DNA of 64,000 bases from NCBI RefSeq assembly GCF_000219535.2, contig NZ_CP007806.1, positions 1,238,501 to 1,302,500 on the forward strand, in the 5' to 3' direction. Every line of letters starts with the position of its first letter. Position 1 is the stretch's first letter. The DNA comes from Brevibacillus laterosporus LMG 15441. GTDB lineage: Bacteria; Bacillota; Bacilli; Brevibacillales; Brevibacillaceae. Shown here piece after piece: positions 57,134-64,000 of the stretch. The notes under the pieces are model-generated. The model was given only the letters and a program-made list of their open reading frames with translations. It was not told the DNA's origin and made no database searches. The position numbers and the translations under genes are program-made.

Positions 57134-57207
57134 GCGCTGTTTCCTGATAAGGAGCATATTGTCATAACAGGAAAACGCTTGTTTGATCACCTTCAAACAA
57201 GCGTTTT
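57134..57207 (+). terminator. Terminator between ahbAB and hemL with a possible antiterminator
   Basis: AAAACGCTTGTTTGA (57172-57186) pairs perfectly with TCAAACAAGCGTTTT (57193-57207), followed by T residues: a strong intrinsic terminator inside the gene cluster. Upstream TTTCCTG (57140-57146) can pair with CAGGAAA (57168-57174), and GCG (57134-57136) with CGC (57176-57178). This alternative hairpin overlaps the terminator stem, so the two exclude each other. hemL is then either attenuated or has its own promoter. Confidence 0.75.
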
Positions 57208-57250
57208 TTCTACCAGTTTCACGATAACAGATTCTAATGGGGTGAGTGGA

Positions 57251-58543
57251 ATGACTCGACAATTCACGAAATCAATTGAACTACATAAAGAAGCGGTACA
57301 ATACATTCCCGGTGGGGTTAATAGTCCTGTGCGTGCATTTAAAAGCGTAGGGGGCAATCCTATTTATATTGAAAAAGGGGAAGGTTCCCGTATTACAGAT
57401 GTTGATGGGCATACTTATATTGATTATATTGGCTCCTGGGGACCTTTGATTTTGGGGCATGCTCATCCAAAAGTATTGCAGGCGATTAGTGAAACTGCTT
57501 TACTAGGTACTAGCTTTGGGGCACCTACAGAACGTGAAACCACAATGGCAAAGCTAGTGTGTGACATTGTTCCTTCAGTAGAAGTTGTGAGAATGGTAAA
57601 TTCAGGGACCGAAGCAACAATGAGTGCGCTTCGTTTGGCGCGTGGGTACACAAAGCGTGATAAAATTATGAAGTTTGAAGGCTGTTATCATGGCCACGCG
57701 GACAGTTTACTGATTAAGGCTGGTTCGGGTGTTGCCACCTTAGGCCTGCCGGATAGCCCTGGTGTGCCTGAAACAACTGCAGTAAATACGATTACGGTAC
57801 CATATAATGACATCGATAGTGTACGCCTTGCCTTTGAAAAATTCGGCTCAGAATTAGCTGCTGTTATTGTAGAACCAATTGGCGGAAACATGGGTGTAGT
57901 ACCACCTCAGCCGGGCTTTCTAGAGGAACTGCGTAGCATTACGGAAAAACATGGTACCGTGTTGATCTTTGATGAAGTAATGACAGGCTTCCGTGTAGCT
58001 CGCGGCGGTGCGCAAGACTTGTATCGTATCACACCTGATTTAACCACGATGGGTAAGGTCATTGGTGGCGGTTTGCCAGTCGGTGCATACGGTGGGAAAC
58101 GTGAAATTATGCAGCATGTAGCTCCAGCGGGAAGTGTGTATCAAGCAGGAACCTTATCAGGGAATCCATTAGCAATGGCAGCGGGTATTGCTACATTAAT
58201 GGAGCTTGGTAAGCCAGGGGTCTACGAACAGCTTGATGCTCGTTCAGCACGACTAGCAGAAGGCTTAGCGGCTAATGCGACTAAATTAGGAATTCCTCAT
58301 ACCGTAAATCGTGTTGGTTCGATGGTATGTTTATTCTTTACAGATACCCCAGTAATCAACTATGAGACAGCTAAAACTGCAGATGTAGATAAATTTTCGC
58401 GTTACTTCCAACAGTTGCTGCAAGAAGGGATCATGATTCCACCTTCCCAATTCGAAGGAATGTTTGTCTCCGTTATGCATACAGATGAAGATATTGAAAA
58501 GACCATTCAAGCAAGCTATAAGGCAATGGCTACCCTAGTCTAG
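57251..58543 (+). CDS. hemL: Glutamate-1-semialdehyde 2,1-aminomutase
   Basis: HemL converts glutamate-1-semialdehyde to 5-aminolevulinate with PLP. I choose the ATG of [15 protein letters not shown], the conserved start, preceded by a weak GGGGTGAG site; the frame is open upstream across the terminator. The 430 residues include [16 protein letters not shown], the aspartate in [13 protein letters not shown] and the PLP lysine in [18 protein letters not shown]. It acts before HemB in the pathway but is last in the cluster and separated from it by a terminator. Confidence 0.95.
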   Translation: MTRQFTKSIELHKEAVQYIPGGVNSPVRAFKSVGGNPIYIEKGEGSRITDVDGHTYIDYIGSWGPLILGHAHPKVLQAISETALLGTSFGAPTERETTMAKLVCDIVPSVEVVRMVNSGTEATMSALRLARGYTKRDKIMKFEGCYHGHADSLLIKAGSGVATLGLPDSPGVPETTAVNTITVPYNDIDSVRLAFEKFGSELAAVIVEPIGGNMGVVPPQPGFLEELRSITEKHGTVLIFDEVMTGFRVARGGAQDLYRITPDLTTMGKVIGGGLPVGAYGGKREIMQHVAPAGSVYQAGTLSGNPLAMAAGIATLMELGKPGVYEQLDARSARLAEGLAANATKLGIPHTVNRVGSMVCLFFTDTPVINYETAKTADVDKFSRYFQQLLQEGIMIPPSQFEGMFVSVMHTDEDIEKTIQASYKAMATLV

Positions 58544-58573
58544 ATGAGATGTTTTCAAAGAAGAATATAGATT

Positions 58574-58613
58574 GTGAAGCAGACAGATGAACTTATCTGT
58601 CTGTTTTTTTGTA
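58574..58613 (+). terminator. Terminator of hemL
   Basis: AGCAGACAGATGA pairs imperfectly with TATCTGTCTGTTT, followed by a T run at about 58602-58610, some 30 bases after the hemL stop. Confidence 0.75.
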
Positions 58614-58723
58614 TTCATAAAACTTGCTGAAAAAAGTAAAGTTCACCTACTTTTCCTAGCAAGATGATATAATAAACGAGGGGGTTTATAACAAAAAGAT
58701 AGGGACACCAAGGGAGGAATGAC

Positions 58724-59179
58724 ATGGGAGGAGAGCGATTTACCGCACCAGTCACCGTGCATATTTTTTTGCGAAAAGATAACAACATTTTGCTATTAAG
58801 ACGATATCAGACCGGATACGAAGATGGTAATTACAGTGTTGTAGCCGGTCACCTTGATGGTGGTGAGCAGGTGATAGAAGCTGCGATTCGTGAAGCGCGT
58901 GAAGAAGCAGGCATCATCTTAAAGCCTGATCAAGTAACGATAACGGGCATTATGCATCGCTTGTCAAATGATGAGCGTATCGATTTTTTTGTAACGGCAA
59001 CAGAATGGTCCGGAGAGATTTATAATGCAGAGCCGCATAAATGTGATGAACTAGCATGGTTTTCTATTCATGATCTTCCCCAGAATACCATTTCGTACAT
59101 AAAAAAAGCGATTGAGCTTTCGGTCAGTCAATCTGACATTTGGTTTAATAGCTATGGATTTGACAATAAGGAGGGATAA
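58724..59179 (+). CDS. Nudix hydrolase
   Basis: A 151-residue Nudix-fold pyrophosphohydrolase. The complete Nudix box GX5EX7REUXEEXGU is present as GHLDGGEQVIEAAIREAREEAGI-type sequence (about residues 46-68). Its VHIFLRKDNNILLLRRY start is typical of small housekeeping Nudix proteins that clean up nucleotide derivatives; the substrate is unknown. AGGGAGGAATGAC precedes the ATG. It is probably co-transcribed with the next gene, whose ribosome binding site lies at its stop codon. It separates hemL from spoVID, which are adjacent in Bacillus. Confidence 0.9.
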   Translation: MGGERFTAPVTVHIFLRKDNNILLLRRYQTGYEDGNYSVVAGHLDGGEQVIEAAIREAREEAGIILKPDQVTITGIMHRLSNDERIDFFVTATEWSGEIYNAEPHKCDELAWFSIHDLPQNTISYIKKAIELSVSQSDIWFNSYGFDNKEG

Positions 59180-59180
59180 T

Positions 59181-60095
59181 GTGCAAACAGCGCTTGTTTT
59201 AGGGGGAACTCGTTTTTTTGGAAAAAGGTTGGTTCAGGAGCTTTTGGATAAAGGCATAAAAGTTACCCTTGCAAACCGAGGGATTACCGAAGATCCATTT
59301 GGTAAACAGGTAGAGAGAATTATTGTCGACCGTTATGATGAGGAATCCATGCTGTCTGCATTTGAGGATTATGAATTCGATATGATTTTTGATAATATTT
59401 GCTATTCATCAGAGGATGCTCGGATCGCTATAAAGGTTTTTACCGATAAAGTGTCCCGTTATATTTTTACATCTACGTTATCTGTTTATGACGAGGCAGA
59501 CAGATTTGTAACGGAAGAGGATTTTGATCCTTATCACTACCCTGTTGAATATGTGACGCGACAAGAAACATCCTATAAGGAAGGCAAACGTTTGGCCGAA
59601 GCTGTGTTCTTTCAAGAAGCTCCTTTTCCTGTAGCAGCCATTCGTTTTCCGATCGTTCTGGGGGATGATGATTATACGCGTCGTTTGCATTTTCACGTAG
59701 AGCATGTGATGAAACAATGGACGATCGGGATTCCGAACCTAGATGCAACTATTGGGTTTATTCCAGCTAACCAAGCTGCACGCTTTTTGCTATGGGCTGC
59801 TGAAGAGGAGCTGGAAGGGACCTTTAACGCTTGCTCCCATGGGGGTATTACATTAAAAGGACTTATCAGTCTGATTGAAGATAGTACAGGCAAACAAGCT
59901 ATTATTATGTCAGAAACAGCAGATGAACATATGTCTCCGTTCGGGATAACCCAATCAGTATGGTGCATGAGTAACGAAAAGGCAAAGGAGACAGGCTTTT
60001 TATTCGTTCCTTTACAAGAATGGCTACCATCACTTATTCAGAGAATCACGAAAACATTCGAAAAAGAAGAGAGTTATTTAAGTAATCATGAGTAA
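59181..60095 (+). CDS. NAD-dependent epimerase/dehydratase-family protein
   Basis: A 304-residue short-chain dehydrogenase of the extended (epimerase) type. The GTG of VQTALVLGGTRFFG follows AAGGAGGG by five bases; the open frame extends upstream within the Nudix gene but without a domain there. The N-terminal GGTRFFGKRLV is the nucleotide-binding loop. The central FTSTLSVYDEAD and YKEGKRLAE hold the Ser/Tyr/Lys catalytic residues in somewhat altered context. It resembles isoflavone-reductase-like and sugar-nucleotide epimerases of unknown substrate. It overlaps functionally with no neighbour I can name. Confidence 0.85.
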   Translation: MQTALVLGGTRFFGKRLVQELLDKGIKVTLANRGITEDPFGKQVERIIVDRYDEESMLSAFEDYEFDMIFDNICYSSEDARIAIKVFTDKVSRYIFTSTLSVYDEADRFVTEEDFDPYHYPVEYVTRQETSYKEGKRLAEAVFFQEAPFPVAAIRFPIVLGDDDYTRRLHFHVEHVMKQWTIGIPNLDATIGFIPANQAARFLLWAAEEELEGTFNACSHGGITLKGLISLIEDSTGKQAIIMSETADEHMSPFGITQSVWCMSNEKAKETGFLFVPLQEWLPSLIQRITKTFEKEESYLSNHE

Positions 60096-60140
60096 ATATG
60101 TACGATCATCTAAAAGAGGCTGGTTGTACGTTTTAATGAG

Positions 60141-60181
60141 AAGTCCCGTTTTACCTATCAAGGTAGAGCGGGATTTTTTTG
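60141..60181 (+). terminator. Terminator of the Nudix-epimerase pair
   Basis: AATCCCGCT-type stem: AAGTCCCGTTTTACCT pairs with AGGTAGAGCGGGATTTTTTT, with one bulge, ending in seven T residues. Confidence 0.8.
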
Positions 60182-60295
60182 ATCCGACTAGCTAAGACGT
60201 AACCTTATGCCAAATCATTCTCTTATGTTCTATTTTTGTTGCTCTGTCCATATAGATATAGGGAAATGCTTGTGGAGCTGAAAGGAGGAGCAGGT

Positions 60296-63200
60296 GTGTC
60301 TGTACAAGATGGACTGTTATCGTTTCAAATGAAAGAGACTATATTTCTCTCATCAGATAAACCAGAAATTGAAGAGCTACGGGAACTGGAGTTATTACCC
60401 GATTTAGAGATAAGGGAAAATGATTATGAGATTACGATATGTGGGTCCTTACAACTGCGAGGCAAGTATGTGCCGACCAAGAACGCCAATGCAAATGGCG
60501 GAACGGACACCTTGGTTTCGGCAATGAGATTTACTCCGTTGCAGTTGGAACAAGGAGATGCTAGCGTTTTTTTCTCTGATGAAGAGGCGGAGATCATGCA
60601 TCGTATCCCAATAAGTATCTCTGTTCCTATTTCCAGAACCAAAGAGGTTTCTGATATTCATGGGATTATTGATAGTTTTGATTATGAGATAAAAGGCCCT
60701 AAACAATTACTTATTACCGCTGACCTGATAATAGATGGAATCCAGCTAAAGAATGAACAGGAGATTCGTGCTGAGCAGCAATCGCAAAAATCACCTGATA
60801 CCTGGGAATATATACAAGTAGCTGACGATGAGAGTGAAGAACAGGAATATCAGCATGTCACTATTGATGATCTAGAACGAAAGCTGACCGCTCTAGAGAA
60901 AGAAGTAGAGTCCCAATTGGAACATCAGAACGAAGACGGACAAGAATTGATAGATGAGATTGCGCATGCAGAGTACCAGCAAAATGAACAGTACGAGCAA
61001 TATGGGCAAAATAATCAATATTATCAATACGAGCAAAATGCGCAAAATGATCAATATCATCAATACGAGCATAGTGCGCAAAATGATCAATATCATCAAT
61101 ACGAGCATAGTGCGCAAAATGATCAATATCATCAATACGAACATAGTGCGCAAAATGATCAATATCATCAATACGAGCATAGTGCGCAAAATGATCAATA
61201 TCATCAATACGAGCATAGTGCGCAAGATGATCAATATCATCAAAATGAGCATAGTGCGCAAAATGATCAATATCATCAATACGAGCAAAGTGCGCAAGAT
61301 GATCAATATCATCAAAATGAGCAGTATGCGCAAAATGATCAATATCAACAATACGAGCATAGTGCACAAAATGATCAATATCAACAATACGAGCAATATG
61401 AGCAAATTAATCAAAATAATCCGTTTGATCAATTCGAGAAAACCAACCAATACCAGCCATATCAACCATTTCCGGGTTTTCAGATGCAGTCAGAAGATAT
61501 AGCTCAAAATAACTGGGATCAAGATTCGGCGACACGGTTTCGTTATCAGCATCCACAATATGAGGCATATGAAACAGCAGCTGATGAAGCAGAACGGGAA
61601 GAAATCGATGAAATCCAGCAATCAGGAAATGGACCTTATCAAACATATTCAAATCTACAATCAGATTTCAAAGGACAGCAATCACCTTACGAACATGGAT
61701 TTCACCCAATTTCTAGGCCAGAACCCCCGCAGTATGCACCGCCGTATGGTACACCGCCGTTTTATCAAACAAATTCTTACCAGCAGGGATCAGGACACCA
61801 GGGACCGGGCCGCGGATTAGGTGTAGACTCGAACCCTATTCCTTTTGCCCCACCACCTCCAAATCCATTTCAGCCGATGGCAGGGCCGTTTTATCAACAG
61901 CAGCCACCACAATATCCGTTTGCCCAGATGCCACCATATGCACCACCACAACAAATGTTTTATCAACCACCTCCATTTCCACCTAGCCCAGTCCCTCAAC
62001 CTGTTGCTGGCATGCAGTACCAACCTGAGCATATCGCTAAATCTCTATATCAAGCTTCGTATCAGCCGCCTAATCCTAATGAATATGTGAGGGAGTCAGT
62101 GGAAGATCAGGAGGCAATGACTGATGGAGTGTATGTAGAACCAGTCTCCTATCATGAGCAGGTTGAAACAGAAGTAGATATAGAGGAGAAGGAGAGTAAA
62201 TCTTTTTACGAAGAAGTTACTTTTAAGGAGGAGTCACCTCACCTTGAGCAATCTGCATCATTTGAATTAATTGCAGAGCATCAGGAAACATCGAGAGAGC
62301 CAAAGGAAGCTGTTGCAAAGCACCAAGAAACCGTTCCAGAGCTAAAAGAAGCCGTTGCAAAATCCCAAGAGACAGTTGCCGAACCAAAAGAGGTTGCTGA
62401 AAAACGCCAAGAAACCGTTCCAGAGCCAAAAGAAGCTATTGCAAAATCGCAAGAAATAGCTCCAGAGCTAAAGGAAGCCGTTGCAAAATCCCAAGAGACG
62501 GTTGCCGAACTAAAAGAAGTTGCTGAAAACCGTCAAGAAACCGTTCCAGAGCCAAAAGAAGCTATTGCAAAATCGCAAGAAATAGCTCCAGAGCCAAAGG
62601 AAGCCGTTGCAAAAACCCAAGAGACGGTTGCCGAACTAAAAGAAGTTGCAGAAAAACGCCAAGAAACCGTTCCGGAGCCAAAAGAAGCCGTTGCAAAACC
62701 GCAAGAAATAGCTCCAGAGCTAAAGGAAGCCGTTGCAAAACCGCAAGAGACAGTTGCCGAACCAAAAGAGGTTGCTAAAAAACGCCAAGAAACCGTTCCG
62801 GAGCCAAAAGAGGCCGTTGCAAAACCGCAAGAAATAGCTCCAGAGCCAAAAGAAGCCGTTGCAAAATCTCAAGAGACAGTTGCCGAACCAAAAGAGGTTG
62901 CTGAAAAGCGCCAAGAAACCGTTCCGGAGCCAAAAGAAGCCGTTGCAAAACCGCAAGAAATAGCTCCAGAGCCAAAGGAAGCCGTTGTAAAAACCCAAGA
63001 GACAGTTGCTGAACCAAAAGAAGTTGCTGAAAAACGCCAAGAAACCGTTCCGGAGCCAAAAAAGGCCGTTGCAAAAACCCAAGAGACAGTTGCCGAACCA
63101 AAAGAAGTTGCTGAAAAACGCCAAGAAACTGTTCCGGAGCCAAAAGAAGCCGTTGCAAAACCGCAAGAAATAGCTCCAGAGCCAAAGGAAGCCGTTGCAA

Positions 63201-64000
63201 AAACCCAAGAGACGGTTGCCAAACACCAAGAAGTAGCTCCAAAACCAAAAGAAGCTGCAACGAAACGCCCGGAGGTAACTCCAGAACCAAAAGAAGTTGT
63301 TACGAAACAACATGAAGAGCGGATAGAGAATCATCACTCTCAATCAACAGTGCAATTAGTTGAGGGGAGTGAAGGAGATCAGGTAGATATAACCACAACA
63401 GCAAAAAAAGAAGCAATAACAGAAAGAATAACAGAAAGAATAACAGAAACAGCAACAGAAACTGCCAAAGTACATGTCGAACTAGATGAAAATAAGGTAA
63501 AAGTTCATACAGCAGATTATGATCAGGAGCAACAAGAGCCTACTATCAGGACGGAATTAAGCACAGAAGAAGAGGCAACTGTGCTCATGGCTCAATTGGA
63601 GAAGGAAGAAGCAAAATCGGCAGAGGAAAATACAGCATCCCAAGTTGAACAGGAAAAAGAAATGAAGGTTGCAATTGGCTCAAAAAACAATCATAAAGAG
63701 CAAAATGAAATGATGAACTTCTCCAATATTTTCTCACACTTACATGGAAATGAGAAAAATAAAAATCTGCGTGAGGAGAGTAAACAAGAGGAGGAGCTTT
63801 CAGAGCAAACGAAAGCAAAACGTGATACCAGTAGTTCACGTAAAGATGCATTAGGGAATCTAACTTCATTTGTTCAAGATCGCACAGAAAAATTCAGTAA
63901 ATTGAAAATGTGCATTATCCAAAAAAATGATACCTTAGATTCCATTGCACAGCGGTATGAAATGTCCGTAAGCAAAATTAAAGAAGCAAATCGAATGTCA
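60296..64000 (+). CDS. spoVID: SpoVID, spore coat encasement protein, giant repeat-rich form (incomplete at the window edge)
   Basis: SpoVID is the morphogenetic protein that spreads coat layers around the forespore. The GTG at 60296 follows AAAGGAGGAG. At least 1235 residues are encoded, and the frame is still open at 64000; Bacillus subtilis SpoVID has about 575. The first 170 residues match the SpoVID N-domain (DGLLSFQMKETIFLSSDKPE, LQLRGKYVP). Then come an acidic stretch, ten 12-residue Gln/Tyr/His repeats (residues about 250-369), a Pro/Gln/Tyr-rich region (about 470-600), 21 or more 14-residue Lys/Glu/Pro repeats (about 670-963) and an acidic linker. At the right edge the start of a C-terminal LysM domain appears (CIIQKNDTLDSIAQRYEMS). 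Position after hemL fits Bacillus. Mother-cell sigma E control is inferred. Confidence 0.92.
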   Translation, partial: MSVQDGLLSFQMKETIFLSSDKPEIEELRELELLPDLEIRENDYEITICGSLQLRGKYVPTKNANANGGTDTLVSAMRFTPLQLEQGDASVFFSDEEAEIMHRIPISISVPISRTKEVSDIHGIIDSFDYEIKGPKQLLITADLIIDGIQLKNEQEIRAEQQSQKSPDTWEYIQVADDESEEQEYQHVTIDDLERKLTALEKEVESQLEHQNEDGQELIDEIAHAEYQQNEQYEQYGQNNQYYQYEQNAQNDQYHQYEHSAQNDQYHQYEHSAQNDQYHQYEHSAQNDQYHQYEHSAQNDQYHQYEHSAQDDQYHQNEHSAQNDQYHQYEQSAQDDQYHQNEQYAQNDQYQQYEHSAQNDQYQQYEQYEQINQNNPFDQFEKTNQYQPYQPFPGFQMQSEDIAQNNWDQDSATRFRYQHPQYEAYETAADEAEREEIDEIQQSGNGPYQTYSNLQSDFKGQQSPYEHGFHPISRPEPPQYAPPYGTPPFYQTNSYQQGSGHQGPGRGLGVDSNPIPFAPPPPNPFQPMAGPFYQQQPPQYPFAQMPPYAPPQQMFYQPPPFPPSPVPQPVAGMQYQPEHIAKSLYQASYQPPNPNEYVRESVEDQEAMTDGVYVEPVSYHEQVETEVDIEEKESKSFYEEVTFKEESPHLEQSASFELIAEHQETSREPKEAVAKHQETVPELKEAVAKSQETVAEPKEVAEKRQETVPEPKEAIAKSQEIAPELKEAVAKSQETVAELKEVAENRQETVPEPKEAIAKSQEIAPEPKEAVAKTQETVAELKEVAEKRQETVPEPKEAVAKPQEIAPELKEAVAKPQETVAEPKEVAKKRQETVPEPKEAVAKPQEIAPEPKEAVAKSQETVAEPKEVAEKRQETVPEPKEAVAKPQEIAPEPKEAVVKTQETVAEPKEVAEKRQETVPEPKKAVAKTQETVAEPKEVAEKRQETVPEPKEAVAKPQEIAPEPKEAVAKTQETVAKHQEVAPKPKEAATKRPEVTPEPKEVVTKQHEERIENHHSQSTVQLVEGSEGDQVDITTTAKKEAITERITERITETATETAKVHVELDENKVKVHTADYDQEQQEPTIRTELSTEEEATVLMAQLEKEEAKSAEENTASQVEQEKEMKVAIGSKNNHKEQNEMMNFSNIFSHLHGNEKNKNLREESKQEEELSEQTKAKRDTSSSRKDALGNLTSFVQDRTEKFSKLKMCIIQKNDTLDSIAQRYEMSVSKIKEANRMS
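61043..61402 (+). repeat. Ten tandem 36-base repeats in spoVID (12-residue unit)
   Basis: Ten head-to-tail units of 36 bases encode QNDQYHQYEHSA or close variants (QDDQYHQNEHSA, QNDQYQQYEHSA). The first five are nearly identical at the DNA level, and later ones drift. Unit length is a multiple of three, so copy number can change without breaking the frame. There are no spacers, so it is not a CRISPR array. Confidence 0.95.
62303..63184 (+). repeat. 21 tandem 42-base repeats in spoVID (14-residue unit), with a 126-base higher order
   Basis: Twenty-one units of 14 residues follow one another exactly in phase. Three types alternate: KEAVAKxQETVAEP, KEVAEKRQETVPEP and KEAVAKPQEIAPEP. Together they make a 42-residue (126-base) superunit. 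Two or three degenerate units extend the array to about 63310. Every unit ends in Glu-Pro or Glu-Leu, giving 12-residue charged, probably helical blocks. Confidence 0.95.

Noticed and set aside
61043-61402. Regular 36-base repeats that could be taken for a CRISPR array
   Set aside because: There are no spacers: the units follow each other directly, encode a 12-residue peptide in frame with SpoVID, and no cas genes are nearby.
60861-61502. Long open frames on both strands across the spoVID repeats (for example a minus-strand frame at 60861-61367)
   Set aside because: They are shadows of the repeat: a 36-base unit without stops in other frames stays open everywhere. None has a ribosome binding site or a sensible protein composition.
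62720-63343. Minus-strand open frames opposite the 14-mer array
   Set aside because: The same repeat effect applies. The continuous plus-strand frame links the SpoVID N-domain to the LysM start.

Overview
The window looks like chromosomal DNA of an aerobic, endospore-forming, moderately AT-rich Firmicute. Brevibacillus (Paenibacillaceae), for example a B. laterosporus-like species, is my best guess. The guess rests on gerE, gerM and spoVID, on gene order shared with Bacillus (racE-gerM-rph-rdgB-ysnB-tig-clpX-lonB-lonA-engB-hemA-hemX-hemC-hemD-hemB-hemL-spoVID), on AAGGAGG ribosome binding sites and frequent TTG/GTG starts, and on Gram-positive regulators (7-1-7 Fur box, LicT-type RAT sites, cre). 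No database search was possible, so the genus is inferred. I saw no tRNA, rRNA, CRISPR array, IS element or prophage.

Layout. (1) 1-4402: the end of an unrecognised gene, then a Fur-boxed efeOBU iron-uptake operon. (2) 4512-9118: a beta-glucoside module (licT, bglP, bglH) whose leader carries a cre/promoter and two tandem RAT/terminator units. (3) 9140-13087: a possible gene remnant, gerE with a sigma-K-like promoter, a TPP riboswitch with thiT, adaA, an unknown membrane protein and a nitroreductase. (4) 13303-29775: a cobalamin riboswitch followed by one long operon, cbiH60-cbiX-cbiJ-cbiC-cbiD-cbiET-cbiL-cbiF-cbiG-cbiA-cobO-cbiP-cbiMNQO. It covers the anaerobic corrin route from sirohydrochlorin to adenosylcobyric acid plus cobalt uptake. 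(5) 29921-35670: hbs (HU), sodF, racE, a MerR/MFS pair and gerM. (6) 35941-46817: rph, rdgB, ysnB, then the protein quality-control block tig, clpP, clpX, lonB, lonA, engB. (7) 46888-49283: a GH84 glycosidase and an EamA transporter. (8) 49644-58543: the tetrapyrrole operon hemA-hemX-sirC-hemC-cobA/hemD-hemB-ahbAB, then hemL behind a terminator. (9) 58724-64000: a Nudix hydrolase, an epimerase-like protein and a very large, repeat-rich spoVID that runs off the window.

How the parts fit. The only uroporphyrinogen-III methyltransferase (CobA, fused to HemD) and the precorrin-2 dehydrogenase lie in the hem operon, so that operon supplies the precursor consumed by the B12-riboswitch-controlled cob operon. 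The same branch can feed siroheme to the fused AhbA-AhbB-like protein, an unusual member of an aerobic Firmicute hem operon. The points most worth following are this AhbAB fusion, a possible attenuator between it and hemL, the giant SpoVID with two different in-frame repeat arrays, the tandem RAT leader and an apparently cytoplasmic O-GlcNAcase-like GH84 enzyme.
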